From Flavobacterium alkalisoli (GTDB lineage: Bacteria > Bacteroidota > Bacteroidia > Flavobacteriales > Flavobacteriaceae): DNA of 64,000 nt. Position numbers and translations under genes: made by a program. Position 1 is the stretch's first letter. The number at the start of each line of letters is the position of its first letter. The DNA lies in NCBI RefSeq assembly GCF_008000935.1, contig NZ_CP042831.1, positions 1,860,001 through 1,924,000 on the forward strand, given 5' to 3'. Below are positions 38,077 to 46,195 of the stretch, piece by piece. The notes below the pieces were generated by a model. That model was not told where the DNA came from. It did not search any database and was given only the letters and a program-made list of their open reading frames with translations.

Positions 38077-38649
38077 TTATTTGTCAGCCTCTACAAACTC
38101 GACACAATCAAGCTCTAGACGGTATGCCTGATCAGCAGCAGCTGCTCCGGCAAGAAGTGCCTGTATTTTGAATGATACATCTTCTCTGATGAAGAATGGA
38201 ACTACAGTTTGAAATTCATCTTCAGTCGGGATACTTGCGTTATACTTGCAGAATGGTCCGATTGGATTCTCAAATAGATTTCCTGAACCGTCCTGAGAGA
38301 TAACAAGCTCACCATTTTTGAAGTTAGCAGGCGCAGCAGAAAGCCATGTAGCAGTTTTTACAGCTACCGAGGCAGTTGTGTCAAACAAAATGCGTACACC
38401 TGTAACTAGCAGGTTACGGCCTTTGTTTAATTTGTTACCGCCGTCAAAGTTGGTAATACCTATCTCTTTATTTGTTTTCTGTTCGATCAGCTGACCGTCA
38501 GAAGGTAGAGAGGCGGCTAGACCAGCAAGGTACATTACCTTACGTCTTACTTTCATTTTTGCGCCATTTATAGAGGTCACTGAAACTCCATTCCCTTGCT
38601 GGGCGTTAGGGATAAATGCTACAGCATCTTTTACAGTTAATTTTTCCAT
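38077..38649 (-). CDS. Candidate major capsid protein (element B)
   Basis: 190 residues, the same length as 11826-12398. Shared: QQGNGVSVT, NKEIGITNFDGGNKLNKGRN, LVTGVRILFDTTASVAVKTA, FKNGELVISQDGSGNLFENP, and a final LELDCVEFVEA. Flanked by untranslated gaps of 76 bp upstream and the conserved terminator downstream. Confidence 0.5.
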   Translation of the reverse strand: MEKLTVKDAVAFIPNAQQGNGVSVTSINGAKMKVRRKVMYLAGLAASLPSDGQLIEQKTNKEIGITNFDGGNKLNKGRNLLVTGVRILFDTTASVAVKTATWLSAAPANFKNGELVISQDGSGNLFENPIGPFCKYNASIPTEDEFQTVVPFFIREDVSFKIQALLAGAAAADQAYRLELDCVEFVEADK

Positions 38650-38725
38650 TTGTATTGGGATTTAAAATTGTTTGACTTATTTGATTTTAGTGAATTTTTC
38701 TTTTTTGGGATTTTTGGGAGGCTAT

Positions 38726-39265
38726 TTATATAGCCGGACTTACCGCTAACGGGTCAGGTAAAGCAAAAAGGTCAAGTGCCGAATTACCTAAACCTCTCTC
38801 TGCACTCATATCAAGATTGTAGCGAGGTGATAAAGCCATTGGGATAACTGAACCCATACCCATAGTATCAGTACAAGGGCAACCTAATCCGGCTACACGC
38901 GCTAAGAATTTCTTAGGAGCTGTAGTTGCAGCAGCTTCAGGGGTTACTCCGCTACGCTTCGCAAGGGTTGCAATAGCTTCAAGGGTTTGTATAGCAGCCA
39001 TACCGATTAAAGTGCCTTTTGCCGCACTCGTTATGCTGTCGTTTCCTTCAAGAAAAACCGCGCCTGCTCCGGTTGCCGCGATAAGCAAAGCACGCTTAAC
39101 AAGGGCTGCGTTTTCCTGTTTTTTCTGTTCTGCGGTATCTTCTGTTGCTGCCGGACTGTGAATAAGCCCGAAAACACCTTTAGAAACCGCACCACCTACG
39201 ATTACACCACCAGTTAAGGCGGCTGTGTCTGTCACTTTTTTAGCTGATGGCTTCTTTAGTTTCAT
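38726..39265 (-). CDS. Virion membrane protein candidate with GLGCPC motif (element B)
   Basis: 179 residues, counterpart of 12462-13007. Hydrophobic segments (TAALTGGVIVGGAVSKGVFG, LIAATGAGAVFLEG, GTLIGMAAIQTLEAIATL), GLGCPCTDTMGMG, and LSPRYN near the C-terminus. Confidence 0.6.
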   Translation of the reverse strand: MKLKKPSAKKVTDTAALTGGVIVGGAVSKGVFGLIHSPAATEDTAEQKKQENAALVKRALLIAATGAGAVFLEGNDSITSAAKGTLIGMAAIQTLEAIATLAKRSGVTPEAAATTAPKKFLARVAGLGCPCTDTMGMGSVIPMALSPRYNLDMSAERGLGNSALDLFALPDPLAVSPAI

Positions 39266-39289
39266 TTATTTTAAAATTTAAGATTCGTA

Positions 39290-40285
39290 CTATTTTTTAC
39301 TTTTTTTACTACCTCTAGCCCTGCTTATACCATACACTAGCGCACCACCTGCAACCCACCAAAGCCAGTTGGGTACTTTTTTAGTTTCATTTGCTGCGGT
39401 TGTTGCCGGAGTGTTGTCGGTAGTTGTTGTACCTCCGGTATTGGTTGTAGTGGTATTACCAGTATTTACAGGCTGTACTTTTACAGGTTCGGTTATTACT
39501 TTGCCAGGTACGTTAGTAACTAAATCGGTACCGCCTCCTATTGGCTTTGTAGGTTTAGTGCCTGAGCCAGCAAGTACATAGTTTTCACCCGTTACCGATG
39601 TTATGGCACTGCTACTAAACAGCGGCATAAAATTGTACTGGTTCATTGGGAAGGATACCTGCTTAGTTGTAAGATTCAGGTTTTTACTTTTAAGCCCTTC
39701 GGTAATAGCTAATACTATTAGGCTAAACGCCTGATAAATTACATAGCTTCTTTGCTTTAATGCATTATCTGAAAGTCCGGGTGTTTTTGTAACGTCAGGG
39801 TTATAATGATCCTGTATAGCGTTAATCTTATTCAGTACTGCATTAATACCCGTTAGCATTGCATTGGTGTCGGTTAATGCCAATGCATTTACAACTTCCA
39901 GAGTTAGGTTCTCTGCATACGGTTTAAAAACGGCTAACCACTGTTCTAATATTTGCTTTTCAGATTCCGTTAGCTCAGTACCTATATAATTGCCTTCGCT
40001 GTCAAACACACGAGCATTAAGTCCCCATTCTGTAAATCTCGTCTCAATTACTTGTGCAGCTAATTCAGTAAGTGAGTCTATTTCGTCGGCTATAGCCCTT
40101 CCAACAAAAGGTATTGACCTAACACGACCTGCAATAGCACCGCCAACGTATCGTACTGCACCTGCTATCCAATCACCTATTGGTGGTGTCCAGCCAAATA
40201 TCCTTAACCCTAATCCTTGTACATTTGCCATTGCAATTGCAGGAAGGTTTCTTTCTACAGTTTTATTTTGTTGTACTAAATTCAT
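39290..40285 (-). CDS. Late membrane-anchored protein with helical N-domain (element B)
   Basis: 331 residues, counterpart of 13031-14095. LRIFGWTPPIGDWIAGAVRY, a helical middle with ITEGLKSKNLNLTTKQVSFP and MNQYNFMPLFSSSAITSVTG, Thr/Gly-rich linker, membrane helix (WLWWVAGGALVYGISRA), basic tail. Confidence 0.6.
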   Translation of the reverse strand: MNLVQQNKTVERNLPAIAMANVQGLGLRIFGWTPPIGDWIAGAVRYVGGAIAGRVRSIPFVGRAIADEIDSLTELAAQVIETRFTEWGLNARVFDSEGNYIGTELTESEKQILEQWLAVFKPYAENLTLEVVNALALTDTNAMLTGINAVLNKINAIQDHYNPDVTKTPGLSDNALKQRSYVIYQAFSLIVLAITEGLKSKNLNLTTKQVSFPMNQYNFMPLFSSSAITSVTGENYVLAGSGTKPTKPIGGGTDLVTNVPGKVITEPVKVQPVNTGNTTTTNTGGTTTTDNTPATTAANETKKVPNWLWWVAGGALVYGISRARGSKKSKK

Positions 40286-41772
40286 TATTTCGAGGTTGTT
40301 GTTTTAGATTGAGATTTTGCCGGAGTAGCTTTACCAGCAGGTTTGTCTTTCATGCCACTAAAGATGTAAGCTACACCACCAGCAAAAAGTAAGAAACCAA
40401 AAACACCACCCATGCTGGCCATTTTTACATTATTTCCAGTATAGGTAATTGTGCCGTCGTTGTTTTTGCCTGAGCCTGTGCTGATTCCTGAGCCTGAACT
40501 TGTGCCAGTTCCCGAGCCTGAGTTAGAAGGGGTAAAGGCTGCAACAACTTTGTTGATGCCTCCTAAAAATTCCTGAATATTGAAGTTTGATTGGTTTTCG
40601 GGTTCACCAATATATGGAGTGATAACAAATTGTTTTACGCTTGTAGTACCTGCTTTAGGTGAAATCTTTGTAACTATAGTGGCCTGTGTTGTTTCAATAC
40701 TGCTGTTTTTATCGAATTTCATTTCGATATCGAACGTATTGTTAGGCACTTGTATCACGCTGGTTTGAATATCGAAATAGTATTGCAACCATTGAAGGAA
40801 GCCAGTATATACAATGTTGTAGTAGTATTCGCCTGCCGATTTGTACAGGTCAACCGCATTTTTAGAACATCTGCTTTTCCAGTCACCACTTGCCTTAACA
40901 GCACTATGGCTTTTCATTTGTGCGGCAACCCTTAATAGCTTATTTATTTTTGTAAAAATGTCGCTTCCATTATTTACAGCAAGGTTAACATCGTCTATCA
41001 TTTTTTCAAATGCCGGAACAATGTTAGCAAGAGCCGCGTAAAAATCATCGGTATCAAGAGAACCACCAATACAGCTAGGCGACCAGCCACCTGAAAACAA
41101 ACCTTTGATGTTATTTAGCGAAAGGTGTTTTGATAGTTCGGAATACGAAATTCCCAATCCTTGTTGGTAATTTCGCTGTGCAAAGCTGCCGTTTAATCCG
41201 TAATGCTGCATACTCATATCTAAATCGCTTGTTTCTGTGTATAATGATTCGTTCATCGTGTCAACCGTGCCGTCTATCACGTAATAGCCTTTTTTCAATG
41301 TCCCTTTTTCTTGGTCAGTCGGAACTATTACGTACACGTGTGTCCATAATTGAGGCAAATAACCGGGTTGCTTTATTTTTCTTATGTAGTGCTTAATGCC
41401 TAAACAGGTAAGGATGCAGCTTGCAATAATTGAATAGCTTTTACAGTCTATCCCTTTAAACCTGTCGTACCACCAAGCATAGGAAGGCGAGCGTAAAAGC
41501 TGGGTTTCATCATCTGCCTTATATTGAAAATGGTCATAGCACCATTCATGGATACTTTTACACGTTAATTGCAATGAACTTTTTTTCAGTAACGGTGCGA
41601 CTTTTTCCATCTGAAAGGCATATTTGTTAACCATTTTTGCCATTTCGTTTACAGAAAAGTCGGTCATGCCGTCGCCTAAATAGGTTGTTTTACCTTCCGA
41701 TTTTGGGATTAGCCTATCATATTGCTTACCGCTTAGTACTTTTCTGTTTAATAGGAAATCAAATTCGCTCAT
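40285..41772 (-). CDS. Transglutaminase-like cysteine protein, first late gene (element B)
   Basis: 495 residues, counterpart of 14095-15558. FKGIDCKSYSIIASCILTCL (Cys), LWTHVYVIV (His), YVIDGTVDTM (Asp). C-terminal membrane helix (MGGVFGFLLFAGGVAYIFSG) after a Ser/Gly/Thr linker and a basic tail. The start MSEFDFLL sets the start of the element A gene. Confidence 0.7.
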   Translation of the reverse strand: MSEFDFLLNRKVLSGKQYDRLIPKSEGKTTYLGDGMTDFSVNEMAKMVNKYAFQMEKVAPLLKKSSLQLTCKSIHEWCYDHFQYKADDETQLLRSPSYAWWYDRFKGIDCKSYSIIASCILTCLGIKHYIRKIKQPGYLPQLWTHVYVIVPTDQEKGTLKKGYYVIDGTVDTMNESLYTETSDLDMSMQHYGLNGSFAQRNYQQGLGISYSELSKHLSLNNIKGLFSGGWSPSCIGGSLDTDDFYAALANIVPAFEKMIDDVNLAVNNGSDIFTKINKLLRVAAQMKSHSAVKASGDWKSRCSKNAVDLYKSAGEYYYNIVYTGFLQWLQYYFDIQTSVIQVPNNTFDIEMKFDKNSSIETTQATIVTKISPKAGTTSVKQFVITPYIGEPENQSNFNIQEFLGGINKVVAAFTPSNSGSGTGTSSGSGISTGSGKNNDGTITYTGNNVKMASMGGVFGFLLFAGGVAYIFSGMKDKPAGKATPAKSQSKTTTSK

Positions 41773-41791
41773 GTGTTACTGAAATACATTG

Positions 41792-41870
41792 CAAAGATTT
41801 GATTTATAGATTTTTGAGTGCGGAAAGTTGCGGGAAGATGTGGCAGGATGTCGGAAGATGTCGGAAGATG
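41792..41870 (-). promoter_or_regulatory. Late promoter region of element B with 10-bp tandem repeats
   Basis: Degenerate -7 box AATCTTTG (minus, 41792-41799) within atctttgcaatgt, shared with element A. Upstream, four tandem 10-mers of the form (c/t)(g/c)g(g/c)a(a/g)gatg fill 41831-41870, one per helical turn. Likely activator-binding sites. Confidence 0.4.
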
Positions 41871-41976
41871 CCGAACGTTGCAACTCTTTTGAGGGCAGAG
41901 GGTTGCAATAGATGTTCAGTTTGATTGCAAAAATTGCTATATTAGTGTTTAATAACCTTTTACACACCTTATAACC

Positions 41977-42102
41977 ATGAAAGAAGAGAGGAAGAATATT
42001 AAAGTTGTTCGTGTTCTTCGAGATTCTAAAACAGGCAAAATTATTATTGAAGATTATAATAAAAAGCGAAATGAACCAGGCGACTCTGAGAAAAAAAAAT
42101 AA
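41977..42102 (+). CDS. Very small basic protein divergent from late operon B
   Basis: 41 residues: MKEERKNIKVVRVLRDSKTG, KIIIEDYNKKRNEPGDSEKK and K. Strand-like start, charged end. It overlaps the next gene by 32 nt in another frame, suggesting translational coupling. No element A counterpart seen. Confidence 0.45.
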   Translation: MKEERKNIKVVRVLRDSKTGKIIIEDYNKKRNEPGDSEKKK

Positions 42103-42412
42103 ACAAAACACTGAACCCACCTTATATAGTTATTTTACCGACATGATTAAATGGATTTATTATCACCTTACTGTAGACTTATTTTATAAAACCCAACTAG
42201 CGTTAATTGATATTGGAGAAATAGAAGGAAAAGAAGCGGTTATTTTTAAAGAGTTATCAATTGAGCAGTTTCTCTGTAAAATGGATGATAACTATCTGCT
42301 GTACTTAAAAAATGTGAGTACGGGACCCGAAATGCAAAAGGAGTACAGATTATTAAAAGCTTTATATAGGGAATGTAAGAGATACAGAAATGATATTTTA
42401 CGGAATCTATAA
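42071..42412 (+). CDS. Small helical protein divergent from late operon B
   Basis: 113 residues from the ATG at 42071 (alternative ATG at 42143). Helical, with YYHLTVDLFYKTQLALIDIG and YRLLKALYRECKRYRNDILR. Not recognised. Position next to the late promoter makes a regulatory role possible. Confidence 0.45.
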   Translation: MNQATLRKKNKQNTEPTLYSYFTDMIKWIYYHLTVDLFYKTQLALIDIGEIEGKEAVIFKELSIEQFLCKMDDNYLLYLKNVSTGPEMQKEYRLLKALYRECKRYRNDILRNL

Positions 42413-42419
42413 AGTATAT

Positions 42420-42457
42420 AGAAAAAGGGAGCTGCCTATTTAGGCAACCCCCTTTTA
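42420..42457. terminator. Terminator after the divergent small genes
   Basis: Nested hairpin: aaaaggg / ccctttt outside, tgcc / ggca inside, near a T-run. Serves the rightward pair, and possibly the convergent gene at 42480. Confidence 0.6.
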
Positions 42458-42479
42458 ACAAGTTAAAAAAAAGTAGTAT

Positions 42480-43172
42480 CTAGGTTTTTATTGTACTAAA
42501 GTTTCTATATGCCTGGAAAATAAATCCCAAAGTAAATATTATCAACAAAGCTCTTACCGGATAAGCATTTTCGACAAAAAACGCCGAAAGAATAAAAGCA
42601 GCTCCTGTAGCAATTACCCTGTTTCGATAATCATATAATGATAGTTTACCGTCACTTAGCTTTATCATTAAGAGAGAAAAGAAGCTTACCATCCCAATGA
42701 AAAATACAAGGCTGTTATTTTCATTATCCTGTTCCCAAACTGAAGTTACAATTAACCCAACTGATATAAGCATTCCCAGAAGGACGTTTGCTAAATTAAC
42801 TTCCGATTTCAGTATGTATTTTTTTGATTGCCCATAAATTGAAACATCAAAATTTTGGAATTTGTTTTCGTCTAAAAACATACCAGTTAAACATTTTCTT
42901 TTTAGAATGTCATAATACATTATCGGAAATTTGTCCCTAAAGTCCATATATACTCCTAAGTATAAATTCGTTTGTCCTTTTGGTACTTCAATTTTTGAAC
43001 GAAGGAAGTCAAGCTTTATGATAATAAATTCTACCTCATTATCTAAAGTAACCTGATGGTGTTCATTATGCATAATTTTGGTAAGCACTTTTCCTTTATC
43101 ATCGCAAATTTTTATTCTTCTTGCGTGATACCAATTATAAGGCAGCACTAATTTAATATCTAAGCTTCTCAT
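42480..43172 (-). CDS. Cargo membrane protein of element B
   Basis: 230 residues. The N-terminal 130 residues form a soluble beta-rich domain (DIKLVLPYNWYHARRIKICD, TNLYLGVYMDFRDKFPIMYY). Four membrane helices follow (VLLGMLISVGLIVTSVW, LVFFIGMVSFFSLLMIKL, VIATGAAFILSAFFVENA, ALLIIFTLGFIFQAY). Nineteen bases after the lipoprotein gene, so probably cotranscribed. It could be the immunity or export partner of that lipoprotein; this is inference. Family unknown. Confidence 0.5.
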   Translation of the reverse strand: MRSLDIKLVLPYNWYHARRIKICDDKGKVLTKIMHNEHHQVTLDNEVEFIIIKLDFLRSKIEVPKGQTNLYLGVYMDFRDKFPIMYYDILKRKCLTGMFLDENKFQNFDVSIYGQSKKYILKSEVNLANVLLGMLISVGLIVTSVWEQDNENNSLVFFIGMVSFFSLLMIKLSDGKLSLYDYRNRVIATGAAFILSAFFVENAYPVRALLIIFTLGFIFQAYRNFSTIKT

Positions 43173-43190
43173 GATAAAAATGTTTTTATG

Positions 43191-43979
43191 TTAGCTTGCC
43201 ATTATTGAAGAAACAGCTGCACATCCTACTAAAGCTACAAGGCCTCCCCAGCCACCAAAAACGCTGGCTGCCGCAACAGCACCACTTTGAATACCAGCCA
43301 AAGCACCTGCTGTATCTGCACCTGCTATACGTACAATTTTACTTTCATTACGTAAAGCTTGTTGAGTTTGAGACAGATTAGGGTTTCCCGGTTCTTCATA
43401 CCAAAAATAATGTGATCCGCTTGCTATTGATCCGGTTTGAAGGAATGCCTTTTGTAGAGAACTGTCCATTTGGCTGTCGTTTTGTACCTGGCTTTCAAAA
43501 GAGGCTATAGCATTATAATAAGTAGACACATCGCCTTCGTTGTCATCTATTTTATTCATTAGATCAACGGCATAAGTATATTGTTCGTAAGTACTGATCT
43601 TATCAACATACATGTCGTTAAAAATAGAATTTATCTTAGCTATATCTGCACCTGCATTTACAACTTCAAAAAGTTTCTCTCTGAAAACCGGATCCTGATC
43701 TAAAACCTGAGTTAATGTTATAGGAGATCCTGATGCTTTTAATTCGTCGTCAACAAAAGCCACTACCGCATCGAAATCAGTTATAGCGCCATTTGCATCT
43801 TTGTATGCTTCATATTTACGAACAATGTCATTATGAAGTTCTCCCGGATCAACATCGCTACCATCGGTGCTTTTAGTAATTAAGTTTCCTGAACTTTTTT
43901 CAGGTGTAGAAGACTCATCTGAACAAGAAGTAAAAGAGATTAATAAAAAAAGGCTAAAAAATGAAAATAAATTTTTCAT
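43191..43979 (-). CDS. Cargo lipoprotein with glycine-rich bacteriocin-like C-terminus
   Basis: 262 residues. Lipobox ISFTSC (Cys19), an acidic helical middle (about 40-200), and a hydrophobic Gly/Ala-rich end (GALAGIQSGAVAAASVFGGW, GGLVALVGCAAVSSIMAS) like small pore-forming bacteriocin tails. Related tails occur in Bacteroidetes lipoproteins. Placed between late and early modules, where element A has its lipoprotein pair; the sequences are unrelated. Surface toxin or exclusion factor is possible. Confidence 0.5.
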   Translation of the reverse strand: MKNLFSFFSLFLLISFTSCSDESSTPEKSSGNLITKSTDGSDVDPGELHNDIVRKYEAYKDANGAITDFDAVVAFVDDELKASGSPITLTQVLDQDPVFREKLFEVVNAGADIAKINSIFNDMYVDKISTYEQYTYAVDLMNKIDDNEGDVSTYYNAIASFESQVQNDSQMDSSLQKAFLQTGSIASGSHYFWYEEPGNPNLSQTQQALRNESKIVRIAGADTAGALAGIQSGAVAAASVFGGWGGLVALVGCAAVSSIMAS

Positions 43980-44360
43980 AATAATAAAGTAATTTAGTTG
44001 GTGCCTACTTTCAGTATTTAAGGTCTCTGTTTCAGCATTTCAGACCATACTTTCATATTGTCTGAATCCTAAATTAAGGATATACTAGTTTTTATAGTAC
44101 ATGTATATTTCATAGTGTAAGGCGTGTTATTTTTTCAAAACTATCGAAATAATAGACATTGAAAGTTAATGTCATGTTAATGTTACTCCTATAAATGTTA
44201 AAAGCTCAAATAATGATAACTTTTTTATAGGAAAAATCATATTTATTTAATATTTGGTTGATTTATTTGAATTATGTTTAAAGAATATGACAAATACTGA
44301 TAATCTTCAGCATAAGTCATTAATCGAGCTTATTTTGTACTAAGGATCAAGGTTATATTT

Positions 44361-44641
44361 AAAAAAGCCCCCCAAAGTCAATCTTGAGAGGCTTTTGAAA
44401 AAGAAAAACTAATATTTTAAGTAAACCCCTCATGCAAATAAACCACACCTTACCTTAATTTACTTTGCCGCCTTTCGGCTGAGGGGTTATAATTAATTTT
44501 TTAGTAGGGAGGAATTAATGAAATCCTCCGACAATTAAAAACTTCTCACGGTATTTTAATAGCGGTTGCCACAGTCGGAGGACATAAAGTCTTTTGTGGC
44601 GAATTTCCGTATTACCGATACCGTGAGAAGTTGCAAATATA
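44361..44641 (-). ncRNA. Candidate structured non-coding RNA of element B
   Basis: Minus-strand transcript. Promoter: TTTG (minus, 44662-44665), 20-nt spacer, TATATTTG (44634-44641). The RNA would begin with a perfect 14-bp closing stem (44619-44632 with 44540-44553). Segment 44574-44581 (gtcggagg, plus strand) inside that loop is complementary to 44525-44532 (cctccgac) outside it, a pseudoknot. Then a cccctca / tgagggg hairpin with an inner gccgaaaggc, the 13-mer shared with element A (44444-44456), and a terminator at 44361-44396 (11 bp with G-U pairs, T-run). No open reading frame. Confidence 0.55.
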
Positions 44642-44797
44642 CAGAATCATCAATCATCAATCAAAATTTAAAATGAACAAATGTCAAAAAAATAGCAGTA
44701 AAAACGATCATCTGTTAGCCTTATACAGTTCCAAATTAAGCATGGTAAGTTGGCGGTTGATGCATATAGAGAAGTTCGATCTCTTGAATTTGTAGAG

Positions 44798-44861
44798 AAT
44801 TGAGGCACAAAAAATGCAAGCTTTGATCACACTTTGAGGATATGTAAAATGTGCCTCAATT
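44798..44861. repeat. 12-bp inverted repeat after early operon B
   Basis: aattgaggcaca (44798-44809) and tgtgcctcaatt (44850-44861), perfect, 40-nt loop. It lies past the last early gene (stop at 45020) and upstream of the ncRNA promoter; terminator or protein-binding site. The rest of 43980-45019 outside this and the ncRNA shows no gene. Confidence 0.5.
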
Positions 44862-45019
44862 ACTTTGTAAAGATATTCAATAGCAATGAATTAAGAAAGA
44901 AAATTATATGCAAAAAGCTTTTTTAAAGAAAATTTAACTACTACATTCTTGCAATTTGCTTGACATTTTACGCTTGTTACCTAATCGGGTTAGTATCATA
45001 ATCACAATGTTTGCAATAG

Positions 45020-45253
45020 TTATTTTGAGTGAAAATTAATTTTAAGACCTCTTCTCAGTTTGAAGGTGTATTGCTGCGCCGTGCCTTCCGAAACTGTCTT
45101 AAAATGCTTTATTTTAAGTTCTTCACCTACAAGGGCAGAATATTTGCCTGCGCCAACCAATGTTGTAGTATTTTGGTTGGTATCAGTAACACGTATTACA
45201 AAGTGTTTATTGATATAGGCGCGCTCACGATTATTTGACTTTAGTGCTGGCAT
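45020..45253 (-). CDS. Small early protein of unknown function
   Basis: 77 residues, strand-rich and basic (KHFVIRVTDTNQNTTTLVGA, YTFKLRRGLKINFHSK). Last gene of early operon B, 2 nt after the ASCH-like gene. Not recognised. Confidence 0.5.
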   Translation of the reverse strand: MPALKSNNRERAYINKHFVIRVTDTNQNTTTLVGAGKYSALVGEELKIKHFKTVSEGTAQQYTFKLRRGLKINFHSK

Positions 45254-45255
45254 AA

Positions 45256-45528
45256 TTATATTTTTTCAATACCTAAAACAACATATCCATCTTTAAGTCC
45301 ATATTCCTTACCTTTTACTATGTAGGTTATTCTGCGATGAACGAAACTTCCTGTATATCTATCTTCTTTTGGGTCTTCAGGATCCCAATAGTCTTTTGGC
45401 TCAAACTCTTCTAAGAGTAATTCATCATCTATTTGAAAGTGTCTGTCATTCTTTCTTATCTCAAAATTCTTTCTGCCATCTTTTACGGCATTAAAATGAG
45501 TTGGTAATGTTTTTAATTTATGTAACAT
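45256..45528 (-). CDS. DUF3850 / ASCH-like domain protein
   Basis: 90 residues. HKLKTLPTHFNAVKDGRKNF with EIRKNDRHFQIDDELLLEEF and TYIVKGKEYGLKDGYVVLGI follows the DUF3850 pattern (K-x-FE-R-ND-R-F-GD-L-L-E). ASCH-superfamily proteins bind RNA or modified nucleosides, and DUF3850 is common in phages. Likely RNA-related early function. Confidence 0.75.
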   Translation of the reverse strand: MLHKLKTLPTHFNAVKDGRKNFEIRKNDRHFQIDDELLLEEFEPKDYWDPEDPKEDRYTGSFVHRRITYIVKGKEYGLKDGYVVLGIEKI

Positions 45529-45531
45529 ATC

Positions 45532-45684
45532 TTATCCTTTTAATTTCCATATTTCAGATAACACCGCACCTGCTATTAAGCATATAGCCGCACCAGCTAT
45601 TAACTGTATTCCTCCAATGATGAAAGCGGCAGCAAATGCCACTGTTACCATTCCAACTGTAACTAAAATTTTAGCTTGTTTCAT
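45532..45684 (-). CDS. Small two-helix membrane protein shared by both elements
   Basis: 50 residues from the ATG at 45684, related to 19335-19493 (IIGG hinge, WKLK ending). Gene order relative to the conserved 80-aa gene is the same in both elements. Confidence 0.6.
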   Translation of the reverse strand: MKQAKILVTVGMVTVAFAAAFIIGGIQLIAGAAICLIAGAVLSEIWKLKG

Positions 45685-45699
45685 ATCGTAAGGTTTTGG

Positions 45700-45942
45700 T
45701 TAAAATACTTTTGGTTTTTCGTAGCCTTTTGGCGCACCATAAGTGGCAACGAACTCCATAAATTCTATATGTAGTAGCTGGCTAACTCGCGGCCTGTAGT
45801 TTTTTGGCAGGTTGCGGGTGGCAACTATAATTGTGTTGATGTTGTCGAGTATAAATCGTTCGGTCATTTGGTCGATATACATTTCTACCAGTTCACCTTT
45901 TTTTACAGAAAATGGCAGGGGCTTTAAATTTGTGTTTTCCAT
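45700..45942 (-). CDS. Small early protein shared by both elements
   Basis: 80 residues. PFSVKKGELVEMYI, MTERFILDNINTIIVATRNL and FMEFVATYGAPKGYEKP, matching 19499-19738. Confidence 0.6.
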   Translation of the reverse strand: MENTNLKPLPFSVKKGELVEMYIDQMTERFILDNINTIIVATRNLPKNYRPRVSQLLHIEFMEFVATYGAPKGYEKPKVF

Positions 45943-45953
45943 GTTCAGTGTGG

Positions 45954-46193
45954 TTAAGAAGGGTTATTGCGGTTATAAATCTCTTGGTACAGTTGTCTTA
46001 TTTTATCCCAAACAGAAACTTCATCTTTAATGGGCTTATCTCTGTAAACTCCATCGCCTTTTTTGACTTTTCCTCTATTGCAAACCTCTATTTTATAGTT
46101 ACCCGAATTAACTGCGGTAAGAGGTACAGGGTAGATAAAGACAAAATTGTCATTGCACCATTTAGCGTATTTATGAAATTCCTTTGCATCCAT
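45954..46193 (-). CDS. Small early protein of unknown function
   Basis: 79 residues. Short helix (EFHKYAKWCNDNFVFIYPV), a basic strand region and a C-terminal helix (VSVWDKIRQLYQEIYNRNNP). Directly downstream of the primase-helicase with 2 nt between. Not recognised. Confidence 0.5.
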   Translation of the reverse strand: MDAKEFHKYAKWCNDNFVFIYPVPLTAVNSGNYKIEVCNRGKVKKGDGVYRDKPIKDEVSVWDKIRQLYQEIYNRNNPS

Positions 46194-46195
46194 AA

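Noticed and set aside
41831..41870. Possible CRISPR-like short repeats
   Set aside because: Ten-base units without spacers; better read as phased protein-binding sites. No CRISPR array or cas gene was seen in the window.
41776..42120. 114-aa minus-strand frame upstream of late operon B
   Set aside because: It overlaps the late promoter repeats and two better-supported plus-strand small genes.
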